From Pseudomonas frederiksbergensis (GTDB lineage Bacteria > Pseudomonadota > Gammaproteobacteria > Pseudomonadales > Pseudomonadaceae): 64,000 nt of DNA. The first letter of the stretch is position 1, and each line of letters opens with the position of its first letter. The notes under the pieces were generated by a model that was not told where the DNA came from, made no database searches, and saw nothing but the letters and a program-made list of their open reading frames with translations. Shown piece by piece: positions 46,764 to 53,828 of the stretch. The translations under genes and the position numbers were made by a program. The stretch spans positions 1 through 64,000 of the forward strand of contig NZ_JAAUOE010000012.1 of the NCBI RefSeq assembly GCF_017114915.1, given 5' to 3'.

Positions 46764-47638
46764 GGTTGATACATCTCGGGTACGTCATAGCGCAGGCCGT
46801 AATGGGCATAAATGCTTTTGACCGTGCCCTCGAGAATCAATGCTTCCAGCGCCTCCTCCACGGCGTAGGCCAGTTGCCGGTTGCTTTCATGCACCGCCAT
46901 GCCGATCTCCCAGAGCTGTTTGCCCATATTCGGGTAAGCGTTTTCCGCCAACGCCACTTGCGGGTCGGCGGCCTGATGGACTTGCCAGTCGATCTCGCCG
47001 CGCATGGCCATCACCGCGTCGACTTCACCGGCCTTCATCGCGGCAAACGCCTGGGGCACGCCCGGGTAATGGTGGGTCTTGGCGGAGAGCATGCCGTTGA
47101 ACACCGAGGTCAGGTAAAACGAGGGCACGCTGTCAACTTCGACGCCGATCGGGTGCTGCTGGAACACCGCGACGCTGGCCACCGAATCCAGCCGGCGGCG
47201 GTCATAAGCCACTTGCCATTGTTCGGTCTGGTACGGTCCGAACATCACCACATGGCCGTTTTCCAGCTCACCCAGTTCATTGCGTTTCTGCGCGTATTCG
47301 CGATCGTAGGGCACGCGCATCATCAGGTCGGCCAGTTGCTGATTGTGCAGCGCACTGGCTCGCCAGATGTAATCGCGCAGGTCGTCGTCGAGCTTCTCCC
47401 CGGCGGGCGCCCAGATCAGTTGCAGGCGTACCCCCATGGCCTTGGCCAGGGCCTGGGCGAGTTCGACATCGACCCCGCGGGCCTGGCCGGCGTCTTCGAA
47501 ACTGTAGGGCGCGAAGTCCTTGTACACCGCGACCTTCAGCTCGGCGGCGGCGATCATGTCGTCATAGCTACTGACCTGCGCCTGCGCTGTCTGGCAACAC
47601 AGCCACACAGCGCTGATCAACACCGCGAGCAGGCGCAT
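46760..47638 (-). CDS. Quinoprotein-associated solute-binding protein (PedG/MoxJ-like)
   Basis: This 292-residue protein has a signal peptide (MRLLAVLISAVWLCCQTAQA) and a type 2 periplasmic binding fold (LKVAVYKDFAPYSFEDAGQARGVDVELAQALAKAMG; QAFAAMKAGEVDAVMAMRGEIDW). It belongs to the extracellular solute-binding proteins encoded beside PQQ alcohol and methanol dehydrogenases (PedG, MoxJ/XoxJ), whose role is probably enzyme maturation or assembly rather than transport. It is translationally coupled to the SoxYZ-like gene and lies 3 bp behind the cytochrome gene. Confidence 0.88.
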   Translation of the reverse strand: MRLLAVLISAVWLCCQTAQAQVSSYDDMIAAAELKVAVYKDFAPYSFEDAGQARGVDVELAQALAKAMGVRLQLIWAPAGEKLDDDLRDYIWRASALHNQQLADLMMRVPYDREYAQKRNELGELENGHVVMFGPYQTEQWQVAYDRRRLDSVASVAVFQQHPIGVEVDSVPSFYLTSVFNGMLSAKTHHYPGVPQAFAAMKAGEVDAVMAMRGEIDWQVHQAADPQVALAENAYPNMGKQLWEIGMAVHESNRQLAYAVEEALEALILEGTVKSIYAHYGLRYDVPEMYQP

Positions 47639-47641
47639 GGG

Positions 47642-48103
47642 TCACTCCTCGACGTGCACGCTGTCCAGGTAGGTGCGCACCGCCCACAAGGCTTCCTGAC
47701 TCAGGTAGTCGGCCATCTTCGGCATGTAGACCCGGCCATCACGCACGGCGCCATTGCGTACCCGCTCGACGAACCACTCATCACCGGCCTCGCCGCCATC
47801 GAGCATGCGCAAGTCAGGGGCGATGCCGCCGGACTTGGCTTCCAGGCCATGGCAGGCCGCGCAGTTCTGGTTGTAGGCCGAAGAGCCGATTTGCACGGCT
47901 TTGTCGCGCTCAGGGGTGGAACGGTAAGGGTTCACCGCCGCCCAACCGTCGGCATCGACCTGCACACCGGCGTCCTTGATCGGGGTCAGTCCCTGGGTTT
48001 CGATGGCCTGGGGTACCACGTTGCCGTGGGCCCAGACGGAACCTGCATTGATGAAACCGGCCAGCAGTCCGGCAACGAGCAAGGCGTTGCGTTTTGTTGT
48101 CAT
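47642..48103 (-). CDS. exaB: Cytochrome c550 (ExaB/PedF)
   Basis: This 153-residue periplasmic cytochrome accepts electrons from the PQQ alcohol dehydrogenase. It has a signal peptide (MTTKRNALLVAGLLAGFINAGSVWA), a single heme motif CAACH near residue 83 (YNQNCAACHGLEAKSGGIAPD) and the axial Met in RVYMPKMADYLS. It is first in a minus-strand operon with the solute-binding, SoxYZ-like and MBL genes. Unlike P. aeruginosa, it is separated from the dehydrogenase gene by those three genes. Confidence 0.93.
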   Translation of the reverse strand: MTTKRNALLVAGLLAGFINAGSVWAHGNVVPQAIETQGLTPIKDAGVQVDADGWAAVNPYRSTPERDKAVQIGSSAYNQNCAACHGLEAKSGGIAPDLRMLDGGEAGDEWFVERVRNGAVRDGRVYMPKMADYLSQEALWAVRTYLDSVHVEE

Positions 48104-48205
48104 TGTTCTGCCCTCAAGATTGCACGCAAAACCTCTTTGAAGAGGCTATGGCACCCATCTTAGGAACGGCTTCGCGCAAGCCCCATGCTGCTTTGGTGGC
48201 CGCGA

Positions 48206-48225
48206 CCTACTCCCTTGGTAGTAGG
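48206..48225. promoter_or_regulatory. Candidate ErbR box upstream of exaB
   Basis: CCTACTCCCTTGGTAGTAGG is a perfect dyad (arms CCTACT/AGTAGG) sharing CCTTGGTA with the recurring box. It is 103 bp upstream of exaB and overlaps the end of the small reading frame at 48207. Confidence 0.6.
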
Positions 48226-48335
48226 GCTTGTGGCGCAGGCCCAACCCATACGGGTCGGGCGCCGTGAAGCTTGTCGATGCCGATCAGGGTCAGGATCAAC
48301 AACAACGGCAGGAGCAGTGCTTTGAGAATTCGCAT
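48207..48335 (-). CDS. Predicted 42-residue small membrane peptide
   Basis: A short reading frame of 42 codons plus stop starts MRILKALLLPLLLILTLIG, a basic start followed by a strongly hydrophobic segment, then IDKLHGARPVWVGPAP and a stop. An unusually strong purine-rich site (AGGGGGGG) lies 8 bases before the ATG. It is on the exaB strand, 103 bp upstream of it. I do not recognise it; it could be a small membrane protein or a leader peptide of the exaB operon. There is no other gene in 48104-48494. Confidence 0.55.
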   Translation of the reverse strand: MRILKALLLPLLLILTLIGIDKLHGARPVWVGPAPQALLPRE

Positions 48336-48400
48336 GGTCAATCCCCCCCTTGAATGATGGCCGTTGTAGCCCATGCTAAAACCGCGCCGCCCGGGGTGAG

Positions 48401-48418
48401 TTACTACCTTGGTACTGG
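48401..48418. promoter_or_regulatory. Candidate ErbR box upstream of the ABC-associated operon
   Basis: TTACTACCTTGGTACTGG contains the dyad core TACC-TT-GGTA and is 77 bp upstream of the gene at 48495. It also faces the small peptide gene at 48335. Confidence 0.6.
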
Positions 48419-48494
48419 CCCATCGGTACTTTCTGCATATTTCCCCGCCCGTCCAGGGTTCCTATGCTGACGCTACCTGTGATGGAGTGCCTTT

Positions 48495-49679
48495 ATGCGC
48501 CAGCTCGCCCCTTATGCCTTGATCTACCTGTTGGCGATTGCCTGCGCCGCCGGGGTGGCGACCCAGGCTCAGGCGGCGGACGCACCGTTGCAGGTGCAAA
48601 TCGGCTACCTCGGTTATCGCCCCGACCCCGGCCCGTTGCTGTCGAATGTTATTCCCGAACCGACCGATGCCGGCCTGCGTGGCGCCGAACTGGCGATCAC
48701 TGATAGCAACAGTACCGGGCGCTTTCTCAATCACAGCTACAGCCTGGTCAGCGCCAGCGTCGACAATCCGGAGGCGCTGATCGAAGCGGCCAAGGCCCAA
48801 CACGAGCAAGGCCTGCGCCTGTTTGTGGTGAATGCACCAGCGCAGGCCCTGCGCCGACTCAGCGCCGCGCTGCCCGATAGCCTGCTGTTCAATGCTGGCA
48901 GCCCCGATGACAGCCTGCGCAGCACCGACTGCTTGCCGAACGTGCTGCACAGCCTGCCGAGCCGGGCGATGCTGGCCGATGCACTCGCGCAATTTCTGGT
49001 ACTGCGTAAATGGCAACGGGCGCTGCTGATCGTCGGCCCGACCGCGGACGATCAAGCCTATGCCGCCGCCCTGCGCCGGGCGGCCAAACGCTTCGGCCTG
49101 CAACTGGTCGCGGAAAAAGCCTGGAGTTTCGATAACGATCAGCGGCGCAGCGCCCAGGCCGACATGCCGCTGTTCACCCAGACCGCCGAGTACGACGTGG
49201 TGCTGGTGGCCGATGAACGGGGCGACTTCGGCGAATACGTGCCCTATCAGACCTGGTATCCACGGCCGGTGGCCGGCACTCAGGGCCTGACTCCGGTGGG
49301 CTGGCACAAGACCGTGGAAACCTTCGGTGCCGCGCAGTTGCAGAAACGCTTCGAAGCCCTGGCCGGGCGCTGGATGAACGATCGGGATTTCGCCGCGTGG
49401 ATGGCCGTGCGCAGCATTGCCAGTGCAGTGGGCAAACTGCGTCAGGCCGATGCCATGGCGATCCGTACGCTTGAAATCAGCGAGCAATTGCCGCTGGACG
49501 GCTTCAAGGGGCGCAAGCTCAGTTATCGGTCGTGGAACGGTCAGTTGCGCCAGCCGATCCCCATCGTGCAACCCCGGGCACTGGTCAGCACGTCGCCGCA
49601 AGACGGTTTCCTGCACCCCTTCAACGAAATGGACAGCCTGGGTTACGACAAAGCCGAGGTCCGCTGCCGCTTTCCCTGA
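48495..49679 (+). CDS. PQQ alcohol dehydrogenase-associated ABC substrate-binding protein
   Basis: This 394-residue protein has a signal peptide (MRQLAPYALIYLLAIACAAGVATQAQA) and a type 1 periplasmic binding fold like branched-chain amino acid receptors (QIGYLGYRPDP, ALLIVGPTADDQAYAAALRRAAKRFGLQLVAEK, YDVVLVADERGDFGEYVPY). This family is specific to ABC systems genetically linked to PQQ-dependent alcohol oxidation. It is the first of four genes (receptor, beta-propeller, ATPase, permease). The ligand is unknown. A candidate ErbR box lies 77 bp upstream. Confidence 0.87.
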   Translation: MRQLAPYALIYLLAIACAAGVATQAQAADAPLQVQIGYLGYRPDPGPLLSNVIPEPTDAGLRGAELAITDSNSTGRFLNHSYSLVSASVDNPEALIEAAKAQHEQGLRLFVVNAPAQALRRLSAALPDSLLFNAGSPDDSLRSTDCLPNVLHSLPSRAMLADALAQFLVLRKWQRALLIVGPTADDQAYAAALRRAAKRFGLQLVAEKAWSFDNDQRRSAQADMPLFTQTAEYDVVLVADERGDFGEYVPYQTWYPRPVAGTQGLTPVGWHKTVETFGAAQLQKRFEALAGRWMNDRDFAAWMAVRSIASAVGKLRQADAMAIRTLEISEQLPLDGFKGRKLSYRSWNGQLRQPIPIVQPRALVSTSPQDGFLHPFNEMDSLGYDKAEVRCRFP

Positions 49680-49712
49680 AAGCCCTACCACCACAATAAG
49701 AAGGAATCTGCC

Positions 49713-50672
49713 ATGCGCCGCACCCTGCTTTCCTGCGCTTTACTGCTCGCCGCCGGGCACGCGGCGGCCAGCACCGCCTGGGTCTCCAACGAAAAGGACA
49801 ACAGCCTGAGCCTGATCGACATGCAGACCCTGCAAGTCACCGACACCCTGCCCGTCGGCCAGCGCCCGCGCGGCCTGTTGCTGTCCCACGACAACACGCT
49901 GCTGTACATCTGCGCCAGTGATTCGGACCGGGTCCAGGTGATGGACGTCGCCACACGCAAGATCATCAAGGAACTGCCCTCGGGCAAAGACCCCGAACAA
50001 TTCGCCCTGCATCCCAATAATCGCTGGTTGTACGTCTCCAACGAAGACGATGCGCTGGTGACGGTGATCGACACCGAAACCTCCAAGGTACTCGGGCAGA
50101 TCAACGTCGGCGTCGAGCCCGAGGGCATGGCCGTCAGTCCCGACGGCAAGTGGGCGGTGAACACCAGTGAAACCACCAACATGCTGCACTGGATCGACAC
50201 CGGCACCCAGACCCTGGCCGACAACACCCTGGTGGATCAACGGCCGCGTTTCGTCGAATTCAATCCCGATGGCTCGCAGCTCTGGGCCTCGGCGGAAATC
50301 GGCGGCACGGTGACGATTCTCGACGTCGCCAGCCGCAAGATCCTCAAGACCCTGACCTTCCAGATCAAAGGCGTGCACCCGGACAAGGTTCAGCCGGTGG
50401 GGATCAAACTCAGCGCCGACGGCAAGTACGGCTTCGTCGCCCTCGGCCCGGCCAACCATGTGGCGGTGATCGACGCCAGAACCTTCGAGATTCTCGATTA
50501 CCTGCTGGTGGGCCGGCGGGTCTGGCAGATGGCGTTCACCCCGGACCAAAAGCAATTGCTGGCCACCAATGGCGTCAGCGGCGATGTGTCAGTGATCGAT
50601 GTCGCCAGCCTCAAGGTCAGCAAATCGGTGAAGGTCGGGCGTTATCCGTGGGGCGTGGTGGTGACGCCATGA
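49713..50672 (+). CDS. YVTN-type beta-propeller protein of the PQQ-associated ABC system
   Basis: This 319-residue exported protein (signal MRRTLLSCALLLAAGHAAA) is built of repeated propeller blades with the pattern 'VIDxxxxKVxxxIxVGxxPxGxxxSPDG': STAWVSNEKDNSLSLIDMQ, RWLYVSNEDDALVTVIDTE, KYGFVALGPANHVAVIDA, and the last, LLATNGVSGDVSVIDVASL. It is periplasmic and fits the repeat family found only beside PQQ alcohol-oxidation ABC genes. Start has AAGGAATCTGCC. Its stop overlaps the ATPase start (ATGA). Function unknown; possibly ligand or substrate sensing. Confidence 0.88.
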   Translation: MRRTLLSCALLLAAGHAAASTAWVSNEKDNSLSLIDMQTLQVTDTLPVGQRPRGLLLSHDNTLLYICASDSDRVQVMDVATRKIIKELPSGKDPEQFALHPNNRWLYVSNEDDALVTVIDTETSKVLGQINVGVEPEGMAVSPDGKWAVNTSETTNMLHWIDTGTQTLADNTLVDQRPRFVEFNPDGSQLWASAEIGGTVTILDVASRKILKTLTFQIKGVHPDKVQPVGIKLSADGKYGFVALGPANHVAVIDARTFEILDYLLVGRRVWQMAFTPDQKQLLATNGVSGDVSVIDVASLKVSKSVKVGRYPWGVVVTP

Positions 50673-51412
50673 ACGCCCTTGAGGTCAGCGACCTGAGTTT
50701 CGCCTATGGCGCGCGCGAGGCCTTGCGCCAGGTGAGTTTCAGCCTGGCACCGGGGCGTTTTGCGGCGCTGCTTGGGCCGAATGGCGCGGGCAAGTCGACC
50801 CTGATCGCCCTGCTCACCCGCCTCTATGATCTGCAACGCGGTGATATCCGGGTCGGCGGCTGTTCCTTGCGCAACGCCGCACGCCCGGCGCTCAAGCAAT
50901 TGGGGGTGGTGTTCCAGCAAAGCACCTTGGACCTGGACCTCAGCGTCGAGCAAAACCTGCGTTATCACGCCGCGCTGCATGGTTTGTCCCAGCGCCAGAC
51001 CGGGCTGCGGGTCGACACCGAGCTGGCGCGCCAGGCCTTGACCGAGCGCCGCCGCGAGCGGGTGCGCGAACTCAATGGTGGCCATCGTCGGCGGGTGGAA
51101 ATCGCCCGTGCGTTGTTGCATGAACCACGCCTGTTGTTGCTCGACGAGGCCAGTGTCGGCCTCGACCCGACCAGTCGCCTGGCGCTCAACCAACACATCC
51201 GCAGCCTGTGCCACGAGCAACACATCAGCGTGCTCTGGACCACTCACTTACTCGATGAAGTGCAGCCCAGCGATGATTTGCTGATCCTGCATCAAGGGCG
51301 GTTGGTGGCCAGCGGACAGGCTGATGCGCTGAGCCTGGAACATGGCGGCGACCTCGATTCGGCCTTCGCTCGCCTGACCACTTCAGCCTCTTCAGGAGCC
51401 GTCACCCGATGA
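50669..51412 (+). CDS. ABC transporter ATP-binding protein, PQQ-associated (PedB-like)
   Basis: This 247-residue ATPase has Walker A GPNGAGKST near residue 37 and Walker B with the catalytic Glu in RLLLLDEASVGLDP. The Q-loop is VVFQQSTLD. The signature region reads ELNGGHRRRVEIARALL; the canonical LSGGQ is replaced by LNGGH. The start at 50669 overlaps the propeller gene stop by 4 bp. It overlaps the permease gene by 4 bp, so the cluster is translationally coupled. It energises the ABC-2 type permease. Confidence 0.92.
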   Translation: MNALEVSDLSFAYGAREALRQVSFSLAPGRFAALLGPNGAGKSTLIALLTRLYDLQRGDIRVGGCSLRNAARPALKQLGVVFQQSTLDLDLSVEQNLRYHAALHGLSQRQTGLRVDTELARQALTERRRERVRELNGGHRRRVEIARALLHEPRLLLLDEASVGLDPTSRLALNQHIRSLCHEQHISVLWTTHLLDEVQPSDDLLILHQGRLVASGQADALSLEHGGDLDSAFARLTTSASSGAVTR

Positions 51413-52200
51413 ACGCCTACTGGCAATGTTTCAGCGGCATCGTGCTGCGCGAATGGCTGCGCTTCGTGTTGCAGCGCACGCGGTTTCTCAGTGCGCTGGT
51501 GCGGCCGTTGTTGTGGCTGCTGGTGTTCGCCGCCGGGTTCCGCGCGGCACTGGGCATCGCCATCATCGAGCCCTACGACACTTACATTCCCTATGAGGTT
51601 TACATCATCCCGGGCCTGGCCTGCATGATCCTGTTGTTCAACGGCATGCAAGGTTCACTGTCGATGGTGTATGACCGGGAGATGGGCAGCATGCGCGTGC
51701 TGCTGACCAGCCCCCTGCCCCGGACCTTTCTGCTGTGCAGCAAATTGCTGGCGACGTCGCTGATTTCGCTGTTACAGGTGTATGCCTTTCTGGCGATTGC
51801 GTGGCTGTACGGCGTGCAACCACCGGCCATGGGCCTGCTGCTGGCGTTGCCGGCGTTGCTGCTGGTGGCGTTGATGCTCAGTGCGCTGGGCCTGTTGCTG
51901 TCCAACGCCATCCGCCAGCTGGAGAACTTTGCCGGGGTGATGAATTTCGTGATCTTCCCGTTGTTTTTCCTGTCGTCGGCGCTGTATCCGCTGTGGAAAA
52001 TGCGCGATTCCAGCGAGTGGCTGTATTGGCTGTGCGCCTTGAACCCGTTCACCCATGCGGTGGAATTGGTGCGGTTTGCCCTGTACGAACGCTTCAGCCC
52101 GTTGGCGCTGGCGGTGTGCGTGGGGCTGACGCTGGTGTTCGCCCTGCTCGCCGTGCTCACCTTCAACCCGCAACACGCGGCCTTGCGCAAAACCAACTGA
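51409..52200 (+). CDS. ABC-2 type permease, PQQ-associated (PedC-like)
   Basis: This 263-residue inner-membrane protein has about six hydrophobic segments (LLWLLVFAAGFRAALGIAI, IPGLACMILLFNG, LLLALPALLLVALMLSALGLLL, MNFVIFPLFFLSSALYPLW, LALAVCVGLTLVFALLAVL) and the ABC-2 permease motif with SSALYPLW...LNPFTHAVELVRFAL. ABC-2 permeases generally export, so the ABC system probably moves a compound outward despite the receptor-like partner. It begins in a 4-bp overlap with the ATPase. A nested palindrome follows its stop. Confidence 0.91.
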   Translation: MNAYWQCFSGIVLREWLRFVLQRTRFLSALVRPLLWLLVFAAGFRAALGIAIIEPYDTYIPYEVYIIPGLACMILLFNGMQGSLSMVYDREMGSMRVLLTSPLPRTFLLCSKLLATSLISLLQVYAFLAIAWLYGVQPPAMGLLLALPALLLVALMLSALGLLLSNAIRQLENFAGVMNFVIFPLFFLSSALYPLWKMRDSSEWLYWLCALNPFTHAVELVRFALYERFSPLALAVCVGLTLVFALLAVLTFNPQHAALRKTN

Positions 52201-52218
52201 CAACACATTCCCCCTGTG

Positions 52219-52326
52219 GATCGTTCCCACGCTCTGCGTGGGAATGCAGCCAGGGACGCTCCGCGTCCCAAGAGCGGACGCAGAGCGTACGGTGAGGCAT
52301 TCCCACGCAGAGCGTGGGAACGATCA
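52219..52326. repeat. GATCGTTCCCACGC nested-palindrome element, copy 5
   Basis: Complete nested palindrome, 18 bp after the permease stop. Confidence 0.9.
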
Positions 52327-52336
52327 ACGGGGAAAA

Positions 52337-52354
52337 TTACTACTTTAGTACTGG
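52337..52354. promoter_or_regulatory. Candidate ErbR box upstream of the CXXCW-family gene
   Basis: TTACTACTTTAGTACTGG matches the box at 48401 at 16 of 18 positions and lies 78 bp upstream of the start at 52432, nearly the same distance as at 48401/48495. Confidence 0.6.
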
Positions 52355-52431
52355 TTTACCTGTCTATCGTCGCATTCACAACGCACCGCTACTGGCATGT
52401 AATGGGTTCATAACTATAAGGACTGCCCCCC

Positions 52432-52989
52432 ATGCCGCGTGCCCGACGTGTTCTGTTGCGCCCTTCTCTCGCTGTGTTGTCGCTGAGCCTGCTATTGGGC
52501 GCCGCGCAGGCCGAAACACCGCTGTTCTCCGCCCAGGGTTATCGCATCGCCCTGTACCGCAGCCCGACCCCGACTCAGCTCCAGGGCGCGAACATCATCG
52601 ACACGCCGGCCCTGCAAAACCTGCTCAGGCAAACACCCCGGCCGGTGCTGATCGATGTCTATCGCCGACAGTGGCTGCAAGGCCGCTTCATCGAAGATCA
52701 ACCCCACGAAAACCTGCCCGGCAGCCATTGGCTGGCCAATACCGGCGATGGCGACCTGACGCCGCCCTGGCAAGACTATTTCGCGCGTCATCTGCAGCAA
52801 TTGACGGCGGGCGACCTGGCCCGACCGTTGGTCTTTTACTGTCGCTCCGATTGCTGGTTGAGCTGGAACGCGGTAAAACGCGCGGCCACCATGGGCTATA
52901 AAACACTGTATTGGTACCGCGACGGCCTGGATGCCTGGCAAGCGGCGAATCTGCCCGTGACGCCGGCAAAGCCCGAACCCTTTCCCTGA
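52432..52989 (+). CDS. PQQ-dependent catabolism-associated CXXCW-motif (rhodanese-like) protein
   Basis: This 185-residue exported protein (signal peptide ending near LLLGAAQA) resembles single-domain rhodaneses: VLIDVYRRQW, the Cys-containing loop RPLVFYCRSDCWLSWNAVKRA, and YWYRDGLDAWQAANLPV at the end. It belongs to the family seen with PQQ alcohol-oxidation genes; the cysteine motif here reads C-R-S-D-C-W, with three residues between the cysteines. It probably handles sulfur or disulfide chemistry in the periplasm for the dehydrogenase system. AAGGA precedes the ATG. erbR follows 56 bp later. Confidence 0.86.
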   Translation: MPRARRVLLRPSLAVLSLSLLLGAAQAETPLFSAQGYRIALYRSPTPTQLQGANIIDTPALQNLLRQTPRPVLIDVYRRQWLQGRFIEDQPHENLPGSHWLANTGDGDLTPPWQDYFARHLQQLTAGDLARPLVFYCRSDCWLSWNAVKRAATMGYKTLYWYRDGLDAWQAANLPVTPAKPEPFP

Positions 52990-53045
52990 CCCGAGCGCTT
53001 GCGTGTTGTTGCCACACCCTGAAAAAAATAATGAGGTGAAAGGCC

Positions 53046-53711
53046 ATGTACAAAATTCTGATTGCCGACGATCACCCGCTGTTTCGCGAAGCCATTCATA
53101 ACGTCATCAGCGATGGTTTCCCCGGCAGCGAGGTCATGGAAACCGCCGACCTCGACAGCGCCCTGGCCCTGACCCAGGAACACGATGACCTGGACCTGAT
53201 CCTGCTCGACCTGAACATGCCCGGCATGCATGGCCTCAATGGCCTGATCAACCTGCGCAATGAGGCGCCGACCATTCCAGTGGTGATCGTTTCGGCCGAA
53301 CAGGACAAACAGATCGTGCTGCAAGCCATCACCTATGGCGCGGTGGGGTTCATCACCAAGTCCTCGCCACGGGCGCAGATGACCGAGGCCATCCAGCAGA
53401 TTCTCAATGGCAATGTGTACCTGCCGCCGGACATCATCCGCACGCAAAAAAGCGGTACCAGCCGGCGCATGAACGAGACCCCGAGCTTCCCGCCCGAACT
53501 GCTCCAGGCGCTGACCCGCAAGCAGTTGCTGGTGCTCGAACGCATGACCAAGGGCGAATCGAACAAGCAGATCGCCTACACCCTGGAAATCGCCGAAACC
53601 ACAGTCAAGGCCCACGTCTCGGCGATCTTGCGCAAACTCAACGTGCACAACCGGGTGCAGGCGATATTGAGTGCCGGGGATATCGATTTTGGGTCGTATT
53701 TGCGGCGTTGA
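53046..53711 (+). CDS. erbR: LuxR-type response regulator ErbR (AgmR/ExaE family)
   Basis: This 221-residue NarL-type regulator has an N-terminal receiver with D8, D9 and phospho-acceptor D55 ([10 protein letters not shown]), Thr/Ser and Lys in the usual places (VIVSAEQ, FITKSSP). The C-terminal LuxR helix-turn-helix is [25 protein letters not shown]...[16 protein letters not shown]. By sequence type and position it corresponds to ErbR/AgmR, which activates ethanol-oxidation and PQQ genes. It lacks its own kinase partner upstream; ErcS' is convergent downstream. It is the best candidate to bind the boxes reported here. Confidence 0.88.
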   Translation: MYKILIADDHPLFREAIHNVISDGFPGSEVMETADLDSALALTQEHDDLDLILLDLNMPGMHGLNGLINLRNEAPTIPVVIVSAEQDKQIVLQAITYGAVGFITKSSPRAQMTEAIQQILNGNVYLPPDIIRTQKSGTSRRMNETPSFPPELLQALTRKQLLVLERMTKGESNKQIAYTLEIAETTVKAHVSAILRKLNVHNRVQAILSAGDIDFGSYLRR

Positions 53712-53717
53712 GCCCAC

Positions 53718-53826
53718 GATCGTTCCCACGCTCCGCGTGGGAATGCCTCACCGGACGCTCTGCGTCCGCTCTTTGGGACGCGGAGCGTCCCTGGCTGCAT
53801 TCCCACGCGGAGCGTGGGAACGATCA
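53718..53826. repeat. GATCGTTCCCACGC nested-palindrome element, copy 6
   Basis: Complete nested palindrome exactly filling the gap between the convergent erbR and ercS' genes; the ercS' stop codon begins 3 bp after it. Confidence 0.9.
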
Positions 53827-53828
53827 CC

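Noticed and set aside
45062..46769. A 549-codon plus-strand frame at 45120-46769 opposite the MBL and SoxYZ-like genes
   Set aside because: His/Arg/Gln-rich antisense shadow spanning two genes with clear signal peptides and motifs on the other strand.
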